Source: Amycolatopsis jejuensis (GTDB taxonomy: Bacteria > Actinomycetota > Actinomycetes > Mycobacteriales > Pseudonocardiaceae). Taken from it: a DNA stretch of 64,000 nucleotides. The stretch is from positions 186,001 through 250,000 of the forward strand of contig NZ_JNYZ01000027.1 in the NCBI RefSeq assembly GCF_000717335.1, in the 5' to 3' direction. The notes under the pieces were generated by a model. That model was not told the DNA's origin. It saw only the letters and a list, made by a program, of their open reading frames with translations, and ran no database searches. The position numbers and the translations under genes are program-made. Positions within the stretch are counted from its first letter, which is position 1. Each line of letters starts with the position of its first letter. This document shows positions 56,206 through 64,000 of this stretch, in pieces.

Positions 56206-57304
56206 GGCTTGGGCTCGCCTCTATCCGTCTCGATCTTTGTCTGTGCTAATGCGCCTACCAGGCTAACCCCCTCCGTGACTGACGTGTGATGGAACTGCCC
56301 CGTGTGAGGCGTGGCGCACTAAGGGATCGATCACTGACTCGATCAAGTGCGCTGAGAACCCCCGAAAGGTCTGGTACGCGCGGGTCAGCAGGAGGGCCCG
56401 TTCGGGCAGGCCGAGGAGGTACGGCGGGAGCGGCACTGGTGCGGACGGGTGGTTCCGGGCGGTTTCGAGTGGGGGTGGGCGGGTTGGTGGGGGGTTTCCC
56501 TCTTTCCGGGGGTGGTGTTTCGGGGCTGGGTGAGGTGTCGGAGGGAGGGGTGGCGGTGGGACGGGCGGCGGTGAGTGGGATGGCGTGCGGGGGTGGCGCG
56601 GGATACCGGTGGGCGGGACGGCGCGGGATAGCGGCGGGACGGACGGTGGATGGGGTGTGATGCCGCGCGGGGTGCGGGTGGCGCGGGATGGCGGCGGGGG
56701 CGGAGTGGTGCGGATGGCGGGGCAGTGGCGGGACGGAGGGCGAATGGGCGGGATGGCGCACGGGTAAACGGGGGCGCGGGATGGCGGCCGCGGTGCCGGT
56801 GGGGCGGGATGGCGCACGGGACGCAGGCAGCGCGGCATGGCGGCAGGGGCGGGATGGCGCACGGGACGCAGTGGCGCGGGATAGCGGCGCGACGGACGGT
56901 GGATGGGGCGGGATGCCGCGTGGGGTGCGGATGGCGGCGGGGCGGAGTGGCGCGCGGGAAGCAGTGGCGCGGGATAGCGGCGCGACGGATGGCAGCAGGA
57001 CGGGTTGGCGGCAGGGCACGACGGTGGCAGGGCGGGACCGCGCAGGTGGCGCGGGATGGCGGCGTGACAGACGGCGGCAGGGCGGGACGGCGCGCGGGAT
57101 TACATGGCGCGGCATGGCGGCGGGGTGGGGCGAGGCTCGGAGGTGGTCTGGTCCTCATCGGGAGGGCACGTGGTCTTCGGGCAACGTTGATTCCCTCGTG
57201 GGGTCTTGTGGGGCGGGTGTTCATGCCGGGCGGGTGCACTGGCCGGAGGATGCGGCACCCGTCGGCTGGGTGGCGCGGTGGTTCCGGCGAGGTGGTGACG
57301 TGCG
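56206..57304. other. Gene-free GC-rich repetitive gap upstream of kgd
   Basis: About 1.1 kb. From about 56580 to 57120 it consists of degenerate copies of GCGCGGGATRGCGGC(R)GGACGG. Frames are open on both strands with low-complexity Arg/Pro/Gly translations that I do not accept as genes. The kgd promoter should lie within the first 100 nt (AT-richer near 56225-56260). Confidence 0.7.
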
Positions 57305-57577
57305 ATGTGGCTGGTGGAGTGTCCGTCGTTCTGGGATCAGGGGCTGGTCCGGCCCGTCGTGACCGAGCATGGCAACGTCGTGCTGATGTGCGACTCCTGT
57401 ACCGCGGTGTGGCGCACTCCGTCGGGCATTGAGGACTTCGACCACGTCGAGCCTGCCGAGCCGGACTGGTCCATCGGGCCGGACACGCACGTCCGTCCGG
57501 GTACGACTCGCTGGGCCGAGCGTGCCGACGTCACGACCGCCGGCTGGGGCGACCTTCGCTGGCGCGAGCTTCCCTGA
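57305..57577 (+). CDS. Small hypothetical protein with a CxxC pair
   Basis: 90 residues: starts WLVECPSFWDQGLVRPVVTE and contains LMCDSCTAVWRTPSGI and a Trp/Asp-rich tail. The CxxC with an upstream Cys could bind metal, but this is not shown. ATG 57305 follows GAGGTGG. Codon use looks normal for this genome, unlike the repeat region before it. No family is recognised. Confidence 0.6.
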   Translation: MWLVECPSFWDQGLVRPVVTEHGNVVLMCDSCTAVWRTPSGIEDFDHVEPAEPDWSIGPDTHVRPGTTRWAERADVTTAGWGDLRWRELP

Positions 57578-57628
57578 ACCTGGCGGTAGCTTCCCTGAAC
57601 CCGGCGGCGCGGGCAGCGCGGTAATGGT

Positions 57629-60600
57629 TCAGCCCAAAGCCCACAACCTTGCGTAATGGCCGCCTGCCGCGACCAGCTCTCCGTGGGTGCCTTGTTCCAC
57701 GATGCGGCCGTGGTCCAGCACCACGATGCGGTCCGCCTTGGCCGCGGTGGCCAGGCGGTGGGCGACCACGAACGTGGTGCGGCGGCGCGACAGGTGTTCC
57801 GTCGCGCGCAGGACGGCGGCTTCCGTGGACGGGTCGAGGGCGGCTGTCGCCTCGTCCAGGAGCAGGACGTCCGGGTCTACGAGTTCTGCGCGGGCCAAGG
57901 CGACCAGCTGCCGTTGGCCTGCGGACAGCGAGCGGCCGCGTTCGCCTACCGGCTGGTGGAAGCCCGACGGCAGGGCGGCGATCCCGTCGATGGCGCCGAC
58001 TGCTCGTACTGCGGCTTCGACCTCGGCGTCGGTGGCGGACGGGCGGCCGTAGCGCACGTTGTCCGCGACGGTGCCCGAGAACAGGTGCGCCTCTTGCGGG
58101 ACGACGCCCATCCGCGCGCGCAGTTCGGGCAGGTCGTACTCGCGGACGTCGACGCCGTCGATCAAGACTGCGCCGCCCGTCGCGTCGTAGTAACGCGCGA
58201 CGAGTTTCACCGCGGTGGATTTACCGGCGCCGGTTGCGCCGACCAAGGCCACGGTTTCGCCAGGGGACACGTCCAGCGTCAGATGTTCCAGTGCGGGTTT
58301 TTCGGTGCCGGCATAAGAGAAGTCGACGTCCTTGAAGTGCACTTCGCCGGACAGGTGCGCGGGCATCGTGACCGGTCGTTCCGCGGCGGGCACCGACGTG
58401 GGCGTGCGCAGCAGGTCGCCGATGCGGCTCAGCCCGACGCGCGCCTGCTGGTATCCGTCGAACACCGACGACAGCTGCTGGATCGGCGAGAAGAACTGCT
58501 GCAGGTACAGCAGGAACCCGAGCAGTACGCCTGCCTCGAGCGTGCCTGCTGCCACGCGGTTTGCGCCGACCACGAGCACCGTGGTGGTCGCCAGGTCCGA
58601 CAGCAGCGTGACAAGTGGGAAGTACGTCGCGATGTAGCGTTGCGCTCGTAGCCGCGACCGCCGGTAGTCGTCACTGCGCGACGCGAACACGGCCGCCGAG
58701 CGCTCTTCGCGTGTGTACGCCTGTGCGACGCGCAGACCGCTGACGTTCTCCTGCATGTCCGCGTTGACAACGCTGACCTTCTCGCGCGCTTCCGTGTACG
58801 CGCGTGAAGCAACCCGGCGGAACACCAGCGTGGCGACGAGCAGGATCGGCAGCATGGCGAGCGCGTACGCAGCCAGCGCGACATCGGTGACCAACAGCGC
58901 GACCGTAATGCCCACCAACGTGAGCGCGCTGACCACAGCGGTCGCGAGACCGGTCTGCAGGAACGTGGACAACGCGTCGACGTCCGTGGTCATCCGGGTC
59001 ATGATCTTCCCGGACAGCTCACGTTCGTAGTAATCCAGACCCAGCCGTTGCAGATGGGCGTAACTGCGTACGCGCAGCGAATACAGCACTGTCTCGCCGA
59101 CCCGCGCGGTGAGCCGCGTCTGCCAGCGCACCACGAACCAGTCGGCCGCGACCACCACCGCGCCGATCCCCGCGAGCAGCCACACGACGCTCGCCACTCC
59201 CGGCAGCACCCCTTGGTCGACCCCGCGCTGGTACAAAGCCGGTAGCGCGAGCGACGCCAGCGCGTCGGCCGCGACGAGCCCGATCACGCCCATCAACGGC
59301 CACCGCACCGGACGCAGCAACCGCGCCAGCCGGAACCCCGGATCCGGCGCCGTGACGTCCACATCGGACAGTTGCGGCCGGTCGCTTGCCGGAGGTAGCC
59401 GCCGTACGCCCTCCAGCAGCTCGGGCGTGGGCGGGACGTCCGCTCCGCTGCCCGCGAAACCGGTGCCGCCACCTGGTACGCCACCGCGGGCTTGCGCGGC
59501 CTCGGCGAGCGCGTCGACCTCGTCGTGGTCGTCGTCGCGTGGCCAGAGCACGGCGGTGGTGCCGTCGGCGCCTGGCTCGAGGTTGTCACAGTGGTGCGGT
59601 TTCTCGACGTCGTCGCCCGGCCCGGCGACGAGCTCGCGGAACAACGGGCACCGCGCCTGCAGCTCCGCCTCGGTGCCGACATCGATGACCCGGCCCTGGT
59701 CGAGCACCGCGATCCGGTCGGCGAGCTGCAGCGTGGACCGCCGGTGCGCGATGAGCAGCGTGGTGCGCTCGGCGGTGACCGCGCGCAGCGTGTCGTGGAT
59801 CGCCGCCTCGGTGATCGTGTCGATCGCCGACGTGGCGTCGTCCAGGATCAGCACGCGCGGATCGGTGAGCAGCGCGCGGGCGAGGCCGAGCCGCTGCCGT
59901 TGCCCGCCGGACAGCGTGAGCCCGCGTTCGCCGACCTCGGTGGCGTACCCGTCGGGCAGCGCGCGGATGAACTCGTCGGCCTCCGCGGCACGCGCCGCGG
60001 CGTAGACCTCCTCGTCGCTCGCGTCCGGACGCCCGTACGCGATGTTGTCCCGTACCGACGTCGAGAACAGGAACGCTTCCTCGAACACCACACCGATTGC
60101 CTGGCGCAGATCCTTCAGCCGCACGTCGTGCACGTCCAGCCCGCCGACCCGCACCGAACCCTCGTGCACGTCGTAGAACCGGGGCAGCAGCAAGGAAATC
60201 GTGGACTTGCCGGACCCGGCCGTGCCCACCAGCGCGAGTGTTTCGCCGGGGCGCGCACTGAGCGTGAGCCCGTCGAGCACCGGATCACTGCGCGTGTAGC
60301 CGAATTTCACGCCTTCGAGGTCGACGCCGAGCGGCCCGGGTGGCAGCGGCCGCGCGTCGGGACTGTCGGTGACCTCGGGTTGCGCGTCGATCAGCTCGTA
60401 CACCCGTTCCGCACCCGCGCGGGTGAGCTGCGCCTGCACGACCAGCCCGGACAGGAATCGCGCCGGTCCGATCAGCGCCGCGAGATACGTGGCGAACGCG
60501 AGGAACGTACCGAGGCTGATCTCCCCGTTCAGCGCCAGCATGCCGCCGATCGCCAGCACCACGACCTGCCCCGCGGCGGGCAACGCGGTGGTGGTGGCCG

Positions 60601-61384
60601 TTGGCAGCGCGGACAACCTCGCCGCCCGCAGCCGTTCCGCGAACAGCTTCCGCGCCGTGCGTTCCAGCCGCGAAACCTCGCGGGCTTCCTGCCCGAACCC
60701 CTTCACGACGCGCACGCCGGTGACGGTTTCCTCCACGTGCTGCGCGACGTCCGCCGCTCGCTGCTGCGCTGACCAGGTCGCCGGGAACAGCCGCCGTCTG
60801 CTCAGCGCGACCACGATCCCGACCGCAGGCGCGACCACCAGCGCGATGAGCGTGAGCAGCGGCGACATCCACAGCATCGCGCCCAGCGCCAGCACCGCGA
60901 AAATCACCGACCCGGCCGACAACGGCACCTGCATCAACAGCCCGGTGACCAGCTGCAGGTCCGAAATCGCCCGCGACACGACCTGCCCGGTGCGCAACGC
61001 GTCCTGCTTCCCGCCGTCCAGCCGCGAAACCGCACCGAACACCCGGTTGCGCAGATCGTGCTGGACGTCCAGCGCCAGCCGCCCCCCGACGTACCGGCGC
61101 AGGAACGCCGACCCGAACGCCACCACCTGCAACGCCACCAGCGCGACCGCGAGCCCGGCCAGCGCCGAAGTGTGCCCGGCCACCGCGTCGTCGACCGCCG
61201 ACCGCACCAGCAACGGGGTCGCCGCCTGCACCCCGACGCTCAGCACCGCCGCCGTCATCGCCAGCACGACGACGCCACGGTGCTCCCAGCAAGCCGCGGA
61301 CAACCGGCGCACCCAGCCGATGGGCCGAGGCGCCGTCCCAACAGCCGGACGGTCTTGACGCGCAGGCGTCGCAGTGGTGGTCAC
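57629..61384 (-). CDS. Fused ABC exporter with two TMD-NBD halves (Rv0194-like)
   Basis: 1251 residues in one chain: membrane domain 1 (about 40-320), NBD1 (about 355-595), linker, membrane domain 2 (about 705-985) and NBD2 (about 1020-1251). NBD1 has Walker A GTAGSGKS and signature LSGGQ, but its Walker B ends ILDDATSAID (Asp for the catalytic Glu). NBD2 has GATGAGKS, Walker B LLDEATAALD and a variant signature LSAGQ. So one ATP site is degenerate and one is canonical, as in heterodimeric exporters. GTG 61384 lies 6 nt after TAGGGT. It is probably a multidrug or lipid exporter; the substrate is unknown. Confidence 0.93.
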   Translation of the reverse strand: MTTTATPARQDRPAVGTAPRPIGWVRRLSAACWEHRGVVVLAMTAAVLSVGVQAATPLLVRSAVDDAVAGHTSALAGLAVALVALQVVAFGSAFLRRYVGGRLALDVQHDLRNRVFGAVSRLDGGKQDALRTGQVVSRAISDLQLVTGLLMQVPLSAGSVIFAVLALGAMLWMSPLLTLIALVVAPAVGIVVALSRRRLFPATWSAQQRAADVAQHVEETVTGVRVVKGFGQEAREVSRLERTARKLFAERLRAARLSALPTATTTALPAAGQVVVLAIGGMLALNGEISLGTFLAFATYLAALIGPARFLSGLVVQAQLTRAGAERVYELIDAQPEVTDSPDARPLPPGPLGVDLEGVKFGYTRSDPVLDGLTLSARPGETLALVGTAGSGKSTISLLLPRFYDVHEGSVRVGGLDVHDVRLKDLRQAIGVVFEEAFLFSTSVRDNIAYGRPDASDEEVYAAARAAEADEFIRALPDGYATEVGERGLTLSGGQRQRLGLARALLTDPRVLILDDATSAIDTITEAAIHDTLRAVTAERTTLLIAHRRSTLQLADRIAVLDQGRVIDVGTEAELQARCPLFRELVAGPGDDVEKPHHCDNLEPGADGTTAVLWPRDDDHDEVDALAEAAQARGGVPGGGTGFAGSGADVPPTPELLEGVRRLPPASDRPQLSDVDVTAPDPGFRLARLLRPVRWPLMGVIGLVAADALASLALPALYQRGVDQGVLPGVASVVWLLAGIGAVVVAADWFVVRWQTRLTARVGETVLYSLRVRSYAHLQRLGLDYYERELSGKIMTRMTTDVDALSTFLQTGLATAVVSALTLVGITVALLVTDVALAAYALAMLPILLVATLVFRRVASRAYTEAREKVSVVNADMQENVSGLRVAQAYTREERSAAVFASRSDDYRRSRLRAQRYIATYFPLVTLLSDLATTTVLVVGANRVAAGTLEAGVLLGFLLYLQQFFSPIQQLSSVFDGYQQARVGLSRIGDLLRTPTSVPAAERPVTMPAHLSGEVHFKDVDFSYAGTEKPALEHLTLDVSPGETVALVGATGAGKSTAVKLVARYYDATGGAVLIDGVDVREYDLPELRARMGVVPQEAHLFSGTVADNVRYGRPSATDAEVEAAVRAVGAIDGIAALPSGFHQPVGERGRSLSAGQRQLVALARAELVDPDVLLLDEATAALDPSTEAAVLRATEHLSRRRTTFVVAHRLATAAKADRIVVLDHGRIVEQGTHGELVAAGGHYARLWALG

Positions 61385-61664
61385 ATCTCAACCCTAGGCA
61401 AGGGGACCGACAGTTTATTCCCGCGCGACCGCGACCACGGGACCTTTCGGGCAATCGCGACGTCCTCGCGGGCGGGCGACGCTCGTCACGACGGCAACCC
61501 GCCGACCCCGCCGCCGACTCCCCCGAAACGGCCCTGGCATGCGGAAAGAGCAGGTCCGTGGTCCGGATCCGACAGGTTGCGTGTTCACCCGGTGAAAAAG
61601 CCCACCACCACCGATACCCACCCCGGGGAAGCGCACCCGCCCTTTATTCCCTAAGCTGGTACCT

Positions 61665-61825
61665 GGCGACCCGCTCCCAGTGACCCCCAGGCTGGTCGAG
61701 CGGGTCGCCCCTTCTGGGCCCTTCCTGTTTGACGCCTGGCGGCGTCTTCACCTCGAAGGGGCGTCGTATTACCCGGGGGGCCGAGCCCCCCGGACCCCCA
61801 CGGTGCTTGGTGTGGGGGTTTTTGT
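61665..61825 (+). ncRNA. Candidate structured RNA ending in an intrinsic terminator
   Basis: Successive hairpins: a 12-bp perfect stem 61665-61676/61698-61709 enclosing a ccag/ctgg inner stem; gacgcc/ggcgtc at 61731-61746; ggggggc/gcccccc at 61775-61791; then acccccac/gtgggggt (61794-61801/61812-61819) followed by ttttgttt. There is no open frame of note. I do not recognise it as a known RNA family. The other part of the 61385-61885 gap holds the fused-exporter promoter and the ald terminator. Confidence 0.35.
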
Positions 61826-61841
61826 TTGTGGTGGGTGAAAA

Positions 61842-61878
61842 AAAGAGGCGAGGGATCCGTTGGATCCCTCGCCTCTTT
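61842..61878 (-). terminator. Intrinsic terminator of ald (minus strand)
   Basis: A perfect 17-bp stem (61842-61858 with 61862-61878) with a 3-nt loop, followed on the minus strand by a T-run (forward gggtgaaaaaaag). It sits 8 nt past the ald stop. Confidence 0.92.
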
Positions 61879-61885
61879 GCGTGTG

Positions 61886-63001
61886 TCAGGACAGGGCGGT
61901 TTCTAGGGGGGTGTGGGGGAGGTTGTGGGCGGTGGCTACTGGGGCGTTCGTTAGGGCGCCCGAGTGGGTGTTCAGGCCTTGGGCCAGGGCGTTGTTGCCG
62001 GTCAGGGCTTGTTTCCAGCCTTTGTCTGCCAGGGCCACAGCGTAGGGGAGGGTTACGTTCGTCAGGCCGTAGGTCGAGGTGCGGGGGACTGCGCCGGGCA
62101 TGTTGGCCACGCAGTAGAAGACCGAGTTGTGGACCTGGTAGGTCGGGTCGTCGTGCGTGGTCGGGCGGGAGTCGGCGAAGCAGCCGCCCTGGTCGATGGC
62201 GATGTCCACGAGGACGCTGCCCGGCTTCATGCGCGAGACGAGGTCGTTCGAGACCAGCTTCGGGGCCTTCGCGCCAGGGACCAGGACCGCGCCGATGACC
62301 AGGTCGGCCTCCAGCACCGACTCCTCCACCGACAGGCGGTTCGAGGTGACCGTGCGGATGCGGCCGCCGAAGTCGTTGTCGATCTGGCGGAGACGGTCGA
62401 CGTTCGTGTCGAGGATCTCGACGTCCGAGCCGAGGCCCAGCGCCACCCGGGCGGCGTTCAGACCTGCCACGCCGCCGCCGATCACGACCACGCGCGCCGG
62501 GTGCACGCCGGGAATCCCACCGGGCAGCACGCCGCGGCCACCGCTCGGCTTCATCAGCGCGTACGCCCCGACCTGCGGCGCGAGCCGTCCCGCGACCTCG
62601 GACATCGGCGCCAGCAGCGGCAGCGCGCCGTTCGCCGTCTGGACGGTCTCGTACGCGATCGCGGTGGTGCCCGCGGCCAGCAGCGCGTCTGTGAGCGGAC
62701 GGTCCGCGGCGATGTGCAGGTAGGTGAAGAGCACCAGGTCCTTGCGCAGCCGGGGGTACTCCTCGGCGATCGGCTCCTTGACCTTCAGCACCAGCTCGCC
62801 CTCGGACCACGTTTCGTCCGCCGTCGCGAGCACCTTCGCCCCCGCGGCGACGTACTCCTCGTCGGTGATGGACGACCCGGTCCCGGCACCCGTCTCGACG
62901 AAGACGTCGTGCCCGCGACCGACCAGTTCGTGCACGCCGGCCGGGGTCAACGCGACCCGGTACTCGTGCTTCTTGATCTCACGGGGAACGGCGATGCGCA
63001 C
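61886..63001 (-). CDS. ald: Alanine dehydrogenase
   Basis: 371 residues. It converts L-alanine and NAD to pyruvate and ammonia reversibly. Family motifs are present: AVPREIKKHEYRVALTPAGV (substrate Arg), VKEPIAEEYP (catalytic Lys), FTYLHIAADRPLT (catalytic His), Rossmann VVVIGGGVAGLNAARVALGL, and VDIAIDQGGCFADSRPTTHD (Asp). GTG 63001 has GGAGG 5 nt upstream. No aldR regulator is adjacent. It is divergent from the quinone-oxidoreductase-like gene (190-nt gap). Confidence 0.96.
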   Translation of the reverse strand: MRIAVPREIKKHEYRVALTPAGVHELVGRGHDVFVETGAGTGSSITDEEYVAAGAKVLATADETWSEGELVLKVKEPIAEEYPRLRKDLVLFTYLHIAADRPLTDALLAAGTTAIAYETVQTANGALPLLAPMSEVAGRLAPQVGAYALMKPSGGRGVLPGGIPGVHPARVVVIGGGVAGLNAARVALGLGSDVEILDTNVDRLRQIDNDFGGRIRTVTSNRLSVEESVLEADLVIGAVLVPGAKAPKLVSNDLVSRMKPGSVLVDIAIDQGGCFADSRPTTHDDPTYQVHNSVFYCVANMPGAVPRTSTYGLTNVTLPYAVALADKGWKQALTGNNALAQGLNTHSGALTNAPVATAHNLPHTPLETALS

Positions 63002-63191
63002 TGCGGCCTCCTGGCGGCGGATCGAGTCGAAGGTGCTGCCACTCACGGTGATCTACCCGGACGGCGGTGTCATCATTCCGTCAGGACAGTCTTGCGCGGG
63101 GTCGATAGTGCTGCCAGGACAACGCCCTTGACCTCGACCGCACTCGAGGTAGTTGGCTGGCTTCCGGCGGAGACGGTGAGGAAGGGCGTAC

Positions 63192-64000
63192 ATGCGAGCG
63201 GTGTGGCTGCGGGAGTTCGGCGGACCGGCGGTGCTGGTGGCGGGGGAAGCCCCCGATCCGGCGCCCGGTACGGGGCAGGTGCTGGTGGAGGTGGCGTTCG
63301 CCAACGTCACCTTCGTGGAGACGCAGTTCCGGGCGACCGGGACCGGCCCCTTCGCGGGCGCCCTGCCGATGGTGCCCGGCAACGGGGTCGGCGGGGTGAT
63401 CAGCCGCGCCGGGGACGGGGTCGACCCGGCGTTGGTCGGGAAGCGCGTGGTGACGTCCACCGGCGGCAGCGGAGGGTACGCCCAGCGCGTGGTCGTGGAC
63501 GCGGAGCTGGTGTTCCCGGTGCCCGACGCGCTGAGCCTCGACGCAGCGGTCGCGCTCCTCGCCGACGGCCGCACGGCGACCGGGCTGGTGCGCGCGACCG
63601 CGGTGGCGCCGGGGGAACGGGTGCTGGTGGAAGCTGCCGCGGGCGGGGTCGGCAGCCTTCTCGTACAGCTCGCGAAGGCGGCGGGCGCAGAGGTCGTCGC
63701 GGCGGCCGGCGGGGCGGAAAAGCTTGCCCGCGCCCGGGATCTGGGCGCTGACCTGGCCGTCGACTACACCGATCCGAGCTGGACCGCTCACGCCGGCGAG
63801 GTGGATGTGGTGTTCGACGGCGTCGGCGGCGCAGTCGGCACGGCGGCGTTTTCGTTGCTCCGCCGTGGCGGCCGAATGGCAATTTACGGCCTGGCAAGCG
63901 GTTCGTGGTCCGAAGTGTCCGAAGAGGACGCTGCCGCCCGCGGCATCACGCTGGTGCGGTCAATCGGCGACGTGGCCGCGATGCGCGAGTACACGGAGTC
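63192..64000 (+). CDS. Zinc-type alcohol dehydrogenase/quinone oxidoreductase family protein (3' end outside window)
   Basis: The first 269 residues of an MDR-superfamily protein; the frame is still open at the window end. The GroES-like N-terminus (MRAVWLREFGGPAVLVAGEA, VPGNGVGGVISRAGDGVD) lacks catalytic zinc ligands, as in quinone oxidoreductases. The NADPH domain has VLVEAAAGGVGSLLVQLAKA and VVFDGVGGAVG. ATG 63192 is the first conserved Met; no strong ribosome site is seen. It is divergent from ald. Confidence 0.9.
   Translation, partial: MRAVWLREFGGPAVLVAGEAPDPAPGTGQVLVEVAFANVTFVETQFRATGTGPFAGALPMVPGNGVGGVISRAGDGVDPALVGKRVVTSTGGSGGYAQRVVVDAELVFPVPDALSLDAAVALLADGRTATGLVRATAVAPGERVLVEAAAGGVGSLLVQLAKAAGAEVVAAAGGAEKLARARDLGADLAVDYTDPSWTAHAGEVDVVFDGVGGAVGTAAFSLLRRGGRMAIYGLASGSWSEVSEEDAAARGITLVRSIGDVAAMREYTE

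Noticed and set aside
56255..57239. Large Pro/Arg/His-rich frames on the minus strand upstream of kgd
   Set aside because: They arise from degenerate GC-rich repeats; overlapping frames are equally long in several phases, which argues against coding.

Overview
The window is high-GC actinobacterial DNA. It is most like Pseudonocardiaceae and probably Amycolatopsis. This rests on gene content and order (mtrA-mtrB-lpqB, a fused KGD, pdtaS, whiB1, sigR-rsrA, bL37), on GTG/TTG starts, and on short intergenic repeat families that I recall from Amycolatopsis genomes (from memory, not searched). No rRNA, tRNA, CRISPR array, transposase, integrase or prophage gene was seen.

The backbone follows the Mycobacterium tuberculosis Rv3248c-Rv3218 neighbourhood: ahcY (cut by the left edge), tmk, mtrA-mtrB-lpqB, comF, hpf, secA, an Rv3235-like protein, a wax-ester-synthase/DGAT-like protein, rsgA, an SRAP protein, YbaK, sigR-rsrA, pdtaS, whiB1 and a diacylglycerol-kinase-like protein. 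Accessory genes are inserted into it: a toxin-antitoxin pair with an XRE-cupin/YbaK pair (0.5-2.3 kb), a TetR/NAD-epimerase pair with a twin operator (4.8-6.4 kb), and an IclR regulator with a dimethylglycine-dehydrogenase-like flavoprotein (6.4-9.5 kb). A P450 follows secA.

The right half (36-64 kb) is more mixed. It holds small membrane and GNAT proteins, a secreted cholesterol oxidase under a palindromic operator, RmlC, NAD-malic enzyme, an AAA/DUF4143 ATPase, a BpsA-like aminopropyltransferase, a complete OpuC-type osmoprotectant ABC operon, an FAD oxidoreductase with an MFS transporter, a deazaflavin-dependent oxidoreductase, KGD, a very large fused ABC exporter, alanine dehydrogenase and the start of a quinone-oxidoreductase-like gene.

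How genes work together: MtrAB/LpqB with SecA, HPF and Tmk form an envelope, secretion and growth core. SigR/RsrA form a thiol-redox switch with a textbook autoregulatory promoter. PdtaS is an antitermination-type sensor kinase. WhiB1 has two CRP-like boxes upstream. OpuC imports compatible solutes; the DMGDH-like enzyme might degrade betaine-derived methylamines, but that link is only inferred.

The most notable non-coding signals are: (i) about 15 genes with a TAnnnT hexamer 6-8 nt before the start codon, which points to widespread leaderless transcription; (ii) a perfect 23-bp inverted pair of TetR operators; (iii) several short tandem or inverted repeat families, two of which share sequence at loci 16 kb apart; (iv) two repeat-rich gaps of 1.0-1.6 kb on either side of hpf; (v) a chain of hairpins ending in a terminator beside ald that may be an unannotated RNA.
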